64,000 nt of DNA from an uncultured Pelagibacteraceae bacterium (GTDB lineage Bacteria; Pseudomonadota; Alphaproteobacteria; Pelagibacterales; Pelagibacteraceae): the NCBI GenBank assembly GCA_902634885.1, contig CACPLR010000004.1, positions 44,412 to 108,411 of the forward strand, read 5' to 3'. Each line of letters begins with the position of its first letter. Within the stretch, counting starts at the first letter, position 1. Both the position numbers and the translations under genes were made by a program. The notes under the pieces are model-generated. The model ran no database searches. It saw only the letters and a list, made by a program, of their open reading frames with translations, and was not told the DNA's origin. Below, piece by piece: positions 35,890 through 45,351 of this stretch.

Positions 35890-37212
35890 CTTAAAGTTCA
35901 AATAAAAAAAAGTATATCCTAAATAACTAAGTGAAAAAATCCAATTATATATAACCCATAACCAAAAGAAATTTTCAAAGTTAGAGTTATAAAATACAGC
36001 TGTGTAAAAAACCAGAAAAGGAAATATTACATTTCTAAAAACATTTGCAATCAGAGCTTTTTCAGATTTTTTTAGTGCCATAAAAAAACCATTTGATAAG
36101 AAAAAAACTGGATAAGCTGGCAATACAAATGCTGATATTTGTAAATACAATTTTCCAAATTCAATAACGTTTAAATCAGTGGAAAAAAGACCTGTTAACA
36201 ATTCAGCCAAGGAATAAACAAATAAAGAAGATAAAATCATTATTACAAAAGCATATTTTATTGCAGTTAAATATGTTTGTTTAATTCTCGATAAATTTTT
36301 AGCGCCAAAATTTTGTGCTATAATTGTAATAATTGCAGTGTTAATGCCAAGTATAGGTAAAAGTACAACTTGTTCAATTCTCGTACCTGCGCCGTATCCA
36401 GCAGCCGCATACTCTCCTGAAAAGCCAGCATATTTAAAAACAATAGCAGATGCAACAGAGTAACCACATATAGAGATAATGATCGGCATAGATTGAAAAA
36501 AAATATTTTTTAAAAAATAAATTTTAGGAAAAAAATTGTTAATAATTATTTTTTTTGTAAGTTCACTTTTAATTACTTTATTGAAAATTATTATAAACGA
36601 AATTGATTGTGCAATTATTGTGGCAATACCAATACCCTTCATTCCAAAAGCTGGAATAAATAAAAAACCAAAGATTAAAATTGGATTTAAAAAAATATTT
36701 AAAAGAAAAGATAAAATTAGGGCATTTCTGTATGTTTTGGTATCACCTTCTGCATGTAACAAAGAATTCATAGCAACGACTATTATAAAAAGGAAAGATC
36801 CATAAAAAATTATATTAGTATAGCCTAAACCTAAATTCATAACTTCATCTGTTGAACCCATAATCTTAAAAACATCATCTGACAAATTAAGACCTATTAG
36901 TGTAATAAAAAATATTAAAATAGTTGAAAAGAAAATTAACTGGCAAAAATAAGTTGAAGCTTTATTAAATTTTTTTTCGCCTATGCTATTGCCAATTAAT
37001 GAAGTACCAGCAACTGTCACACCAATGGATGATGCGATTAATATAAAATATATAGGAAATGATTTGGTAAGTGCAGATAATGCCTCAGGTGAGATTTTAC
37101 CTGCAAAAAAAGTATCTACTATATTATATAAAGTCTGGAATAAAGTTCCTACACTTGCAGGTATTGCAAGCTTCCTAATTAATATTTTAACATCATCAGA
37201 CAAAATATTCAT
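35857..37212 (-). CDS. MATE-family efflux transporter
   Basis: Inner-membrane cation-coupled exporter with 12 expected helices, 451 aa. The two MATE halves are visible: LAIPASVGTLFQTLYNIVDTFFAGK and GTSLIGNSIGEKKF in the first, QSMPIIISICGYSVASAIVFKYAG, GYGAGTRIEQVVLLPILGIN and IAQNFGAKNL in the second. The substrate cannot be read from sequence. It follows trhO by six bases and may be its operon partner. Its 3' end overlaps soxG. Confidence 0.93.
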   Translation of the reverse strand: MNILSDDVKILIRKLAIPASVGTLFQTLYNIVDTFFAGKISPEALSALTKSFPIYFILIASSIGVTVAGTSLIGNSIGEKKFNKASTYFCQLIFFSTILIFFITLIGLNLSDDVFKIMGSTDEVMNLGLGYTNIIFYGSFLFIIVVAMNSLLHAEGDTKTYRNALILSFLLNIFLNPILIFGFLFIPAFGMKGIGIATIIAQSISFIIIFNKVIKSELTKKIIINNFFPKIYFLKNIFFQSMPIIISICGYSVASAIVFKYAGFSGEYAAAGYGAGTRIEQVVLLPILGINTAIITIIAQNFGAKNLSRIKQTYLTAIKYAFVIMILSSLFVYSLAELLTGLFSTDLNVIEFGKLYLQISAFVLPAYPVFFLSNGFFMALKKSEKALIANVFRNVIFPFLVFYTAVFYNSNFENFFWLWVIYNWIFSLSYLGYTFFYLNFKLDKFSTVVKP

Positions 37213-37218
37213 ACGAAT

Positions 37219-38109
37219 TTATTTTCTTTTATAAATTTGGGGAATTTTTTTATTTAATAATTGTTTATGTCTCACAGTAAATCTAGTTATTTGGCTTGAT
37301 GTCAACTTGTCATAACACTTAGGACAAGATAATCCAATTTTGTAATACTTAGACTTTTTATCTTTTTTACTAATAGGCAATCTACAAGCATTACAAATAC
37401 CATAATTTCCAACTTTAGTATTTTTTTTAATTGTAACTCTATTGTCAAATACGAAACATTCTCCTTTCCAATTACTTTTTTTTGGATCAGTTTTATTAAA
37501 ATATTTTATAATTCCACCTTTGAGCATATAAACATTTTTAAAACCATTGTTATGTAAATAATTTGATGCTTTTTCACATCTAATACCACCTGTACAAAAC
37601 ATGCCAATTTTTTGTTTTTTATCTAAATTAGATAAATATGTTTTAAACTCTCTAAAATTATATGTATTTGGATTTATGGCTCCTTTAAAGGTGCCAACCT
37701 CATATTCAAATGGTTTTCTAGCATCTATAATTTTTACATTTTTTTGAGATAATAAATTATCCCATTTCTTTGGAGATAGATAATTTTTTGTAATTTTATT
37801 TTTAAATGAGAAGTTATAATCCATTGGCACAACCTCATTTTTAATTTTTACTTTAGCTTTAAGAAATGGAATGAATGAAGAGTATGTAATATTTTCAATA
37901 TCAAATTTTTTAATATTCAGAATTAATTTTAAATATTTAACAATATTTGAAATATCTTTACTACTCCCAGCTATCGTAGCATTAATACCTTCTTTGGACA
38001 AAATTACTAATCCTTTAATATTATTTATTTGTATTTCTTTAATTATTTTTTTTTTTAAAGATTTAAGATTTTTAATTTGTTCTATTTTGTAAAAAGAAAA
38101 TATTTTCAT
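37219..38109 (-). CDS. trhO: tRNA uridine(34) hydroxylase TrhO (rhodanese family, YceA-like)
   Basis: Oxygen-dependent enzyme that converts U34 of certain tRNAs to 5-hydroxyuridine. The 296-aa protein has an N-terminal acylphosphatase-like domain (ILSKEGINATIAGS), a rhodanese domain with IIDARKPFEYEVGTFKGA and the active-site loop MFCTGGIRCEK (Cys172, Cys178), and a C-terminal zinc-ribbon-like part with two CxxC pairs (ICNACRLP, SCPKCYD). The ATG at 38109 shares one base with the stop of the upstream methyltransferase gene; a TTG farther up is unlikely. See the methyltransferase entry for the pathway. Confidence 0.93.
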   Translation of the reverse strand: MKIFSFYKIEQIKNLKSLKKKIIKEIQINNIKGLVILSKEGINATIAGSSKDISNIVKYLKLILNIKKFDIENITYSSFIPFLKAKVKIKNEVVPMDYNFSFKNKITKNYLSPKKWDNLLSQKNVKIIDARKPFEYEVGTFKGAINPNTYNFREFKTYLSNLDKKQKIGMFCTGGIRCEKASNYLHNNGFKNVYMLKGGIIKYFNKTDPKKSNWKGECFVFDNRVTIKKNTKVGNYGICNACRLPISKKDKKSKYYKIGLSCPKCYDKLTSSQITRFTVRHKQLLNKKIPQIYKRK

Positions 38110-38762
38110 TATTTTTTCCAACAAATTAAAAAACCATCTCCAATTGGAATTATATATTTATTAATTTTTAATTTCTTAATGTAGTTATTAAAATTTTTAA
38201 TTAATTTGGTAAGCTTGTCATTAGCTAATGGATTAACTACTTCACCTTTCCATAAAATATTATCAACTAATATTACTCCACCTTTGTTTAATAAAGATAA
38301 TGATAAATCGAAGTAATTTATGTAATTTTCTTTATCTGCATCAATTAGTATAAAATCAAATTTTTTTGCATTTTTTTTTAATTTTAACAAACTTTCTTTA
38401 GCATTTGATATATCAGTAAATATTTTTTTATTTACCCTTGCTTGCTTAAAAAATTTTTTAGCAATATTGAGTTTTTTTTCATTTTTATCTATGCAATATA
38501 ACTTTCCATTCTTGGGTAGAGATAAGGCTATTGATAAGGCACTGTAACCAGTAAAAGTCCCAATCTCTAAACAAGATTTAAACTTTTTAAATTTTATTAA
38601 AAATTCAATAAAGTTAGCTTGTAATACTGAAATCTGTAATTTTTTTATGTAACCAAGTTTTTCATTGAATTTGATTATTTTCTTTTGTACTGGGTGAAGT
38701 TCAGAAGTGTGTGAAAATATATAGTCGATCATTTTTTGATCGATATCCATATATTTATCCAT
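38109..38762 (-). CDS. O-methyltransferase, probable tRNA 5-hydroxyuridine methyltransferase (TrmR-like)
   Basis: Class I SAM-dependent O-methyltransferase of the catechol-OMT fold, 217 aa. Seen are [20 protein letters not shown] (motif I), [18 protein letters not shown] (motif II), [18 protein letters not shown] (metal-binding region) and [16 protein letters not shown]. Length and pattern fit the small bacterial group that includes Bacillus TrmR (YrrM), which methylates 5-hydroxyuridine-34 of tRNA to mo5U. Translational coupling to trhO, which makes that very substrate, supports the same role here. This is inference; caffeoyl-CoA-type small-molecule methylation remains possible. It overlaps gatB by eight bases. 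Confidence 0.82.
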   Translation of the reverse strand: MDKYMDIDQKMIDYIFSHTSELHPVQKKIIKFNEKLGYIKKLQISVLQANFIEFLIKFKKFKSCLEIGTFTGYSALSIALSLPKNGKLYCIDKNEKKLNIAKKFFKQARVNKKIFTDISNAKESLLKLKKNAKKFDFILIDADKENYINYFDLSLSLLNKGGVILVDNILWKGEVVNPLANDKLTKLIKNFNNYIKKLKINKYIIPIGDGFLICWKK

Positions 38763-40221
38763 TTAGTTTTTCTTTTAATATTTTGTTAATTAATTGAGGA
38801 TTGCCTTTACCTTTGCTTTCTTTCATAACCTGACCAACAAAAAAACCAAACAATTTATCTTTACCTGATTTATATTCTTCAACTTTAGAAGTATTATTTT
38901 TAATTACTTTATTAATAAGCTCTTCAAGTGCTTTAGGATCACTTTCCTGTTTTAATCCTTTTTGATCAACAATTGTCTGTGGATCTTTATCACCATCAAT
39001 CATTTCTTCAAAAATAGTTTTTGCTATTTTTCCTGAAATTGTTCCGTCTTTAATCAAATTTATCAGTTTTGATAAATTATTAGAACTCACGGGACTTTTT
39101 GATATTTCCAAATTTTTCTCGTTTAATACTGCAAAAAGTTCACCTGTAATCCAATTAGTTGCAAGTTTAACATCAGAATTTTTTATTACTTCTTCAAAAT
39201 ATTTAGATGTATCAAAATCTGATACCAAAATATTTGCTTCATAAGATGACAAATTAAATTTATCTATAAATCTTTTTTTCTTCTCATCCGGTAATTCAGG
39301 TATTTCGTCTTTAATTTTACTTATAAATTCATCGCTTATTTCTAATGGCAATAAATCTGGATCTGGAAAATATCTATAGTCATGAGCATCTTCTTTAGAT
39401 CTCATTGATCTTGTTTCATTTTTTTTTGTGTCGAATAATCTTGTTTCTTGATCAATGTTCTTCCCCTCTTCTATAAGATCTACTTGTCTGTTAGCTTCAT
39501 ATATTATTGCCATCTGCATAAATTTTATTGAATTCACATTTTTAATCTCACATCTTGTACCAAAATTATCATCACCTTGTCTTCTGACAGAAACATTGAC
39601 ATCTGCCCTGAGTGATCCTTCTTGCATATTACCATCACAAGTCCCAAGATATCTCATAATAGATCTTAATTTTTTTATATATATATTAACTTCCTCCGGT
39701 GATCTTAAATCGGGTTTGCTAACTATCTCCATCAAAGCTACACCAGATCTATTTAAATCTACAAATGTATTTGTTGGATCTATATCATGAATACTTTTGC
39801 CAGCATCTTGTTCTAAATGAAGTCTTTCGATACCAATTTCTTTTTGGCCATCTGCCATATCTAAAATAACTTTACCCTCGCCAATTATTGGATATTTATA
39901 TTGAGAAATTTGATAGCCCTGTGGTAGATCAGCATAAAAATAGTTTTTTCTATCAAATATAGACTTTTTATTTATTTTTGCTTTTAAACCAATTCCAGTT
40001 TTAATTGCTTGTTTGATACAAAATTCATTTATCACTGGAAGCATTCCAGGAAAGGCTGCATCGACTAAACTAACTTGAGTATTTGGTTCAGCTCCAAATT
40101 TTGTTGGTGAAGATGAAAATAATTTTGAATCTGAAGTTACCTGGGCATGAACTTCAAGACCAATAACAACTTCATATTTGTTTTGTTCTCTTTCAATAAA
40201 AAATTGATTATTTTTAGCCAT
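38755..40221 (-). CDS. gatB: Aspartyl/glutamyl-tRNA amidotransferase subunit B
   Basis: tRNA-binding kinase subunit of GatCAB, which amidates misacylated Glu-tRNA(Gln) and Asp-tRNA(Asn). It has [74 protein letters not shown] and [11 protein letters not shown], plus the C-terminal YqeY-like tail domain. The ATG at 40221 gives 488 aa and shares one base with the gatA stop; a TTG at 40233 is unlikely. Confidence 0.97.
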   Translation of the reverse strand: MAKNNQFFIEREQNKYEVVIGLEVHAQVTSDSKLFSSSPTKFGAEPNTQVSLVDAAFPGMLPVINEFCIKQAIKTGIGLKAKINKKSIFDRKNYFYADLPQGYQISQYKYPIIGEGKVILDMADGQKEIGIERLHLEQDAGKSIHDIDPTNTFVDLNRSGVALMEIVSKPDLRSPEEVNIYIKKLRSIMRYLGTCDGNMQEGSLRADVNVSVRRQGDDNFGTRCEIKNVNSIKFMQMAIIYEANRQVDLIEEGKNIDQETRLFDTKKNETRSMRSKEDAHDYRYFPDPDLLPLEISDEFISKIKDEIPELPDEKKKRFIDKFNLSSYEANILVSDFDTSKYFEEVIKNSDVKLATNWITGELFAVLNEKNLEISKSPVSSNNLSKLINLIKDGTISGKIAKTIFEEMIDGDKDPQTIVDQKGLKQESDPKALEELINKVIKNNTSKVEEYKSGKDKLFGFFVGQVMKESKGKGNPQLINKILKEKLNG

Positions 40222-41675
40222 TACATCCACCAATCAGTTATATCATTCTTAAAATTAATCTTTTCTTCCATTGAATAGGCAATATTTAATATTGTTTGTT
40301 CATCAAAAGGTTTGCCTATTATTTGAAGTCCCAATGGGAACCCTTTATTGTCTATTCCTGTGGGTATAGAAATACCTGGTAATCCAGCTAGATTTACAGG
40401 TACAGTAAAAATATCATTCAAATACATTGAGACCGGATCATCAGTTTTTTCCCCAATTTTAAATGCAGAACTTGGTGTTGAAGGTGTTAGTATAGCATCA
40501 ACATTATTATAAACATTATCGAAATCTTTTTTAATAAGTTGTCTCACTTTTTGTGCCTTTAGGTAATATGCATCGTAATAACCTGATGATAATACATAAG
40601 TGCCAATTAAAATTCTTCTTTTAACTTCTTCTCCAAAACCTTCAGATCTTGTTTTTTCATACATATCAATCAAGTTTTCACCTTCAGATCTAAAACCATA
40701 TTTTACTCCATCATACCTTGCCAAATTTGAGGAAGCCTCAGCTGGGGCAACTATATAATAAGTCGGCAATGCATACTTTGTATTGGGTAGGGAAATATCA
40801 ACAATTTCAGCACCACAATCTTTGATAATTTCAATACCTGTTTTCCATAGATCTTCGATTTCTTTAGGCATACCTTCAACTCTATATTCATTGGGAATAC
40901 CTATTTTTAGTCCTTTAATGTTATTCGTAAGTTCAGATGAATATTTATTTCTTTTAAAATCTATGGATGTTGAGTCTTTGTTATCAAATTTTGAGATAAC
41001 TTCTAATAATAATGCAGCATCTTTAACATTCTGACTCATTGGACCAGCTTGATCTAAAGAAGATGCAAATGCTACAATACCATATCTAGAGCAACTTCCG
41101 TAAGTAGGTTTTAGACCAACTGTACCAGTAAAAGATGCAGGTTGTCGAATTGATCCTCCTGTATCGGTTCCAATAGTAACTGGGGTAAGATTTGCAGCAA
41201 GAGCTGCTGATGAACCGCCTGATGAGCCACCTGGTACTAGATTTTCACCAATTGGATTTTGCACATTTCCAAAAAAACTAGTTTCGTTAGAGGAACCCAT
41301 TGCAAACTCATCACAATTTAATTTGCCTAGTAAAATTGCACCTTCATCCCACATGCTTTGAGTTACTGTAGATTCGTAAGGTGGAATAAAATTGTTTAAA
41401 ATATTACTTCCTGCTGTCGTTCTTACTCCATTAGTACAAAATAAATCTTTTACTGCTATTGGTATACCAGGAAGTTTTAAATCCATATTAGGTTTTTCAT
41501 CAAATATTTTTGCAGCTGCTAAAGCGTTTGAAAAATTATCTGTGACATAAGTATTTAATTTTTTTGATTTTTCCGATCTTTCAATAAATGAATTTGTTAT
41601 TTCTGTTGAGGATAATTTTTTATTTCTAATATTTTTTATAAGTTCATTTAAAGATAGTTTTGTAATATCAGACAT
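40221..41675 (-). CDS. gatA: Aspartyl/glutamyl-tRNA amidotransferase subunit A
   Basis: Glutaminase subunit of GatCAB (484 aa), amidase-signature family. The Ser-cisSer-Lys triad is visible as Lys76 (IAVKDLFC), Ser151 ([11 protein letters not shown]) and Ser175 ([12 protein letters not shown]). The remaining [20 protein letters not shown] and [13 protein letters not shown] segments are complete. Genes run gatC-gatA-gatB with one-base overlaps. Confidence 0.98.
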   Translation of the reverse strand: MSDITKLSLNELIKNIRNKKLSSTEITNSFIERSEKSKKLNTYVTDNFSNALAAAKIFDEKPNMDLKLPGIPIAVKDLFCTNGVRTTAGSNILNNFIPPYESTVTQSMWDEGAILLGKLNCDEFAMGSSNETSFFGNVQNPIGENLVPGGSSGGSSAALAANLTPVTIGTDTGGSIRQPASFTGTVGLKPTYGSCSRYGIVAFASSLDQAGPMSQNVKDAALLLEVISKFDNKDSTSIDFKRNKYSSELTNNIKGLKIGIPNEYRVEGMPKEIEDLWKTGIEIIKDCGAEIVDISLPNTKYALPTYYIVAPAEASSNLARYDGVKYGFRSEGENLIDMYEKTRSEGFGEEVKRRILIGTYVLSSGYYDAYYLKAQKVRQLIKKDFDNVYNNVDAILTPSTPSSAFKIGEKTDDPVSMYLNDIFTVPVNLAGLPGISIPTGIDNKGFPLGLQIIGKPFDEQTILNIAYSMEEKINFKNDITDWWM

Positions 41676-41962
41676 TATTCAACAACCTTTGGAACTACAA
41701 AATAATCTTTATTTTCATCAGGAGAATTTTTCAGGATTTTATCTCTTATATTATTAGCTTCAAACTTGTCTTCTCTGAGCCTTAATTTTGTGTCTGCAAT
41801 CGATGTCAAAGGTTCAACTTTTTCTGTATCAAGCTCATTTAATGCCTCAATGAATTTAAAAATAGAATTTAAATCGTTAGCTAGTTTATTGGCTTTTTTC
41901 TCATCTGTAGAAATTCTGGCTAACTTAGATATATGTTTTACAGTTTTAAGATCTATTGTCAT
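41675..41962 (-). CDS. gatC: Aspartyl/glutamyl-tRNA amidotransferase subunit C
   Basis: Small linker subunit (95 aa) that tethers GatA to GatB. It has VKHISKLARISTDEKKANKLANDLNSIFKFIEALNELDT (helical N-terminus), VEPLTSI, LREDKFE and the YFVVPKVVE end. It is the first gene of the amidotransferase operon, divergent from ruvX with 51 bases between starts. Confidence 0.96.
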   Translation of the reverse strand: MTIDLKTVKHISKLARISTDEKKANKLANDLNSIFKFIEALNELDTEKVEPLTSIADTKLRLREDKFEANNIRDKILKNSPDENKDYFVVPKVVE

Positions 41963-42013
41963 ATGGTAATAAAAATTTGCTGCAAAGTATCATTTAAGTA
42001 AAAATTATACAAT

Positions 42014-42469
42014 ATGATCACTATTGAAGAACTAAAAAACAAACAAAGTGTAAAAACAAGATTGATTGGCTTAGATTTAGGATCAAAAAGAATAGGTGTT
42101 TCTATATGTGATGAATATCAAAAAATAGCAACCCCTTTTACAACCATAGAAAATAGGGGAATTACTCATTTGATATCAAATTTAGAAGTAATAATTAAAG
42201 AAAACAACATTAAAGGTATTATTATTGGAAATCCTTTAAACATGGATGGATCTTATGGAAAAGCCTCTCAATCAGTGAATGATATTTCAAAAAATATTTC
42301 AAAATCTATCAATGTTGATATTTGCTTATGGGATGAAAGATTATCAACTGTAGGAGTTTTTAATATTACTAGTCAATTAGATGTTAATGTAAGCAAAAGA
42401 GAAAAAAATATCGATCAAAATGCAGCAACGTTTATACTACAGGGTGCTATTGATTTCTTGAATAATTAG
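42014..42469 (+). CDS. ruvX: Holliday junction resolvase-like protein RuvX (YqgF)
   Basis: RNase H-fold nuclease, 151 aa, implicated in 16S rRNA maturation and possibly junction resolution. The fold shows in TRLIGLDLGSKRIGVSICDE, GIIIGNPLNMDGSYGKAS, LWDERLSTVGV and the KNIDQNAATFILQGAIDFL end. All three acidic positions are present. It lies before the pyrB group, divergent from gatC. Confidence 0.93.
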   Translation: MITIEELKNKQSVKTRLIGLDLGSKRIGVSICDEYQKIATPFTTIENRGITHLISNLEVIIKENNIKGIIIGNPLNMDGSYGKASQSVNDISKNISKSINVDICLWDERLSTVGVFNITSQLDVNVSKREKNIDQNAATFILQGAIDFLNN

Positions 42470-42488
42470 CACTTGCATTGTTTATAAT
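42458..42488 (+). promoter_or_regulatory. Candidate promoter of pyrB
   Basis: TTGAAT (42458-42463) and a perfect TATAAT (42483-42488) are separated by 19 bases, somewhat long. The -10 box lies 24 bases before the pyrB ATG, so the leader would be short, with no room for a pyrimidine attenuator. Confidence 0.4.
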
Positions 42489-42511
42489 ATATAGCTATAG
42501 AGTTGGTTTTA

Positions 42512-43450
42512 ATGGCAACCAAATCAAAAGCTGTTAAAATTTCCAAAAGACATTTGTTAGGAATTCAGGATTTATCTATTTCTGATATCAATCTTATATT
42601 AGAAGAAGCTAGCAGCTTCATTAATTTAAACAAAAGTAAAAATAAAAAGTTAGATATTTTAAAAGGTAAAACACAAATTAATCTTTTTTTTGAACCTTCG
42701 ACTAGGACGCAAAGCTCTTTTGAATTAGCAGGTAAAAGATTGGGTGCTGACGTAATGTCAATGAATATTACAAATTCAGCAATTAAAAAAGGTGAAACAC
42801 TAATAGATACTGCCATGACCTTAAACGCTATGCATCCTGATATAATAGTTGTAAGACATCAAGACTCAGGTGCATGTAATCTACTTTCTCAAAAGGTAAA
42901 TTGTGCAGTTTTAAATGCAGGAGATGGACGAAGAGAACATCCAACACAAGCATTATTAGATGCACTAACAATAATTAATAGAAAAAAGAAAATTCAAGGT
43001 TTAAAAATTGCAATTTGTGGTGACATTCAACACTCAAGAGTAGCTAGATCAAATATTTATCTTTTAAATATGTTGGGTGCCGAAGTAAACATTGTTGCAC
43101 CATCAAATCTTATGCCAAAGGAAATTGAAAAATTTGGGGTAAATATGTTTTCAGATATGAAAAAAGGTGTAAAGGATTGTGACATTGTAATGATGTTGCG
43201 ATTACAAAATGAAAGAATGACAAGTTCCTTTCTTTCCTCCAATAGAGAATATTATGAATACTATGGCTTAACACCTGACAAACTTAGATATGCTAAGGAA
43301 GATTGTATCATTATGCATCCAGGACCAATGAATAGAGGAATTGAAATTGACACAAAGTTAGCTGATGACACAAATATGAGTGTTGTAAAAGAGCAAGTTG
43401 AATTAGGTGTAGCTATTAGAATGGCGTGTTTGAAAATTTTTTGTGAATAA
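42512..43450 (+). CDS. pyrB: Aspartate carbamoyltransferase catalytic subunit
   Basis: Joins carbamoyl phosphate and aspartate, the second step of pyrimidine synthesis; 312 aa from the ATG at 42512 (a TTG at 42503 is less likely). Motifs: [66 protein letters not shown] and [14 protein letters not shown]. It overlaps the pseudo-pyrC gene by one base. In many bacteria such pyrB proteins need the pseudo-dihydroorotase as a partner for assembly. Confidence 0.97.
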   Translation: MATKSKAVKISKRHLLGIQDLSISDINLILEEASSFINLNKSKNKKLDILKGKTQINLFFEPSTRTQSSFELAGKRLGADVMSMNITNSAIKKGETLIDTAMTLNAMHPDIIVVRHQDSGACNLLSQKVNCAVLNAGDGRREHPTQALLDALTIINRKKKIQGLKIAICGDIQHSRVARSNIYLLNMLGAEVNIVAPSNLMPKEIEKFGVNMFSDMKKGVKDCDIVMMLRLQNERMTSSFLSSNREYYEYYGLTPDKLRYAKEDCIIMHPGPMNRGIEIDTKLADDTNMSVVKEQVELGVAIRMACLKIFCE

Positions 43451-44739
43451 TGAAAAAACAGTACTTTATTAATGGCAATATTATAGACCCACATAATTCA
43501 ATTAATGAAGTTGGAGGATTAATTATTGGTGATAAAGGTCAATTAGAAGCAGTAGGTAAAAAAGTAAATACAAATAATATACCATCCCGTGAAAAAGTGA
43601 TTGACCTAAAAGGAAAATATATATTTCCAGGTTTAGTTGATATGAGGGTTTTTGTTGGTGAACCTGGCTTTGAATACAAGGAGAATTTTAGAACTTTAAG
43701 TAATGCAGCATTATCGGGAGGTGTAACTTCTGTTGTAACAATGCCAAATACAGATCCAATTATTGATAATGTATCAATAGTTGATTTTTTAAAAAGACGT
43801 GGAAGAGACAAATCAAAAATTAACATTTATCCAACAGCTTCATTAACTAAAGGTACGGAAGGTACCAATATGACAGAATTTGGATTACTACAAAGCAAAG
43901 GAATTATTGGTTTCACGGATGGCACTAAAACAATACAGAATACAAGAGTAATGAGTAGAATAATGAACTCTGCTAGTGATTTAGATACTTTAATTATGCA
44001 ACATGCTGAGGACTATGAATTATCAAAAGACGGAATGATCAACGAAGGTATTATTGCAACTAAATTAGGCCTTCAAGGAATCCCTGAAATGGCAGAATTA
44101 ATAATAATTGATAGAGATCTAACATTATTAAATTATATAAATTGTAGGTACCATATTTCGCAAATTTCATCTGGTAGATCTGTAGAACTTATAAAAAATA
44201 AAAAAAATAATTTAAAATTTACATGTGGAGTATCGATTAATAATTTATCATTAAACGAAAATGATATTGGGGATTTTAGAACTTTTTTAAAACTATCTCC
44301 TCCATTACGGACTGAGGAGGATAGAATTAGTTTGGTTCAAGGATTGAAAGATGAAACTATTGATGTGATTGTTTCAGATCATAAACCTGAAGATGAAGAG
44401 CAAAAAAGACTTACATTTGCTCAAGCAGCAACAGGATCATCAGGTATTGAAACACTTTTATCTTTAGGTTTGGAATTATATCATAATGGATCGTTAAAAC
44501 TTGAAACAATTATTAAGGCCCTCACATCAAATCCTGCAAAAATCTTAAAAATTGATAAAGGCAATTTAAGTGTAGGAAATGATGCGGATTTTTGTATTGT
44601 TGATATTAATAAACCGTGGATAGTAAAACAGGAAAACTTAATTTCCAAGTCAAAAAATACATCAATTGAAAATAAAAAACTTCAGGGAAAAGTTACAAAC
44701 ACATTTGTTAAAGGTGAAGAATTATTTAAATTAAATTAA
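43450..44739 (+). CDS. pyrX: Dihydroorotase-like protein lacking the zinc HxH motif (PyrX/PyrC')
   Basis: Protein of 429 aa of the type I dihydroorotase family, but where active enzymes have D-x-H-x-H it reads GLVDMRVFVGEPG (residues 61-73): Arg66 and Phe68 replace both metal histidines. Other parts are kept: VTSVVTMPNTDPIID, IMQHAEDYELS, RYHISQISS, VSDHKPEDEEQK and GSSGIETLLSL. Alphaproteobacterial proteins with DPRVFLGEPG at this site are of the same kind. It is probably a structural partner of PyrB, and an active dihydroorotase should exist elsewhere. It overlaps pyrB and plsY by one base each. Confidence 0.9.
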   Translation: MKKQYFINGNIIDPHNSINEVGGLIIGDKGQLEAVGKKVNTNNIPSREKVIDLKGKYIFPGLVDMRVFVGEPGFEYKENFRTLSNAALSGGVTSVVTMPNTDPIIDNVSIVDFLKRRGRDKSKINIYPTASLTKGTEGTNMTEFGLLQSKGIIGFTDGTKTIQNTRVMSRIMNSASDLDTLIMQHAEDYELSKDGMINEGIIATKLGLQGIPEMAELIIIDRDLTLLNYINCRYHISQISSGRSVELIKNKKNNLKFTCGVSINNLSLNENDIGDFRTFLKLSPPLRTEEDRISLVQGLKDETIDVIVSDHKPEDEEQKRLTFAQAATGSSGIETLLSLGLELYHNGSLKLETIIKALTSNPAKILKIDKGNLSVGNDADFCIVDINKPWIVKQENLISKSKNTSIENKKLQGKVTNTFVKGEELFKLN

Positions 44740-45314
44740 TGGATTACTATTTAGTTGCATTATTTTCATATTTATTAGGATCAATTCCTTTTGGTTTTTT
44801 ATTAACTAAAATTTTTTTAAAAAAAGATATTAGAAATACAGGATCAGGTAATATTGGAGCAACAAATGTATTAAGAGGTGGAAATAAAGTAATAGGATAT
44901 GCAACACTTATATTAGATATCTCAAAAGCTATATTTCCAGTTATTTTTGTAAAATTTAATTATCCAAATTTAATATTTATAGCCTCCTTATGTGTATTTT
45001 TAGGACATCTATTTCCAATTTGGTTGAAATTTAAAGGTGGCAAAGGTGTAGCAACATATGTTGGAATACTTTTTTCAATAAATTTTTTATTTGGAATTAT
45101 TTTTGGTTTAGTTTGGATTATTACATATTTTATTTCTAAATATTCATCACTTTCGTCAATATTAGGATCCTTGTCTGTACCTATTTATATTTTTTATGTT
45201 AATGGAAATAATATAATTTTTTTTATAATTATGTTTGTTCTAATTTTTTATACCCATAGAGAAAATATTAAACGCCTTATAAATAAACAAGAAACTAAGA
45301 CAAAAATTTATTAA
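44739..45314 (+). CDS. plsY: Acyl-phosphate:glycerol-3-phosphate acyltransferase
   Basis: Inner-membrane enzyme (191 aa, about five helices) that uses the acyl-phosphate made by PlsX (7442) to start phospholipid synthesis. It has YLLGSIPFGFLLTKIF, the RNTGSGNIGATNVLR motif, LGHLFPIWLKFKGGKGVAT and the THRENIKRL tail. It overlaps the preceding gene by one base. The dprA gene often found between plsY and topA in alphaproteobacteria is absent. Confidence 0.97.
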   Translation: MDYYLVALFSYLLGSIPFGFLLTKIFLKKDIRNTGSGNIGATNVLRGGNKVIGYATLILDISKAIFPVIFVKFNYPNLIFIASLCVFLGHLFPIWLKFKGGKGVATYVGILFSINFLFGIIFGLVWIITYFISKYSSLSSILGSLSVPIYIFYVNGNNIIFFIIMFVLIFYTHRENIKRLINKQETKTKIY

Positions 45315-45315
45315 T

Positions 45316-45343
45316 TTGACACAACTATTACTATGAGTAGTTT
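45316..45343 (+). promoter_or_regulatory. Candidate promoter of topA
   Basis: A perfect TTGACA lies at 45316-45321, directly after the plsY stop. The best -10 partner at 16 bases is the weak TAGTTT (45338-45343). topA starts at 45352, so a transcript from here would have almost no leader. Confidence 0.3.
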
Positions 45344-45351
45344 GTGGAATA

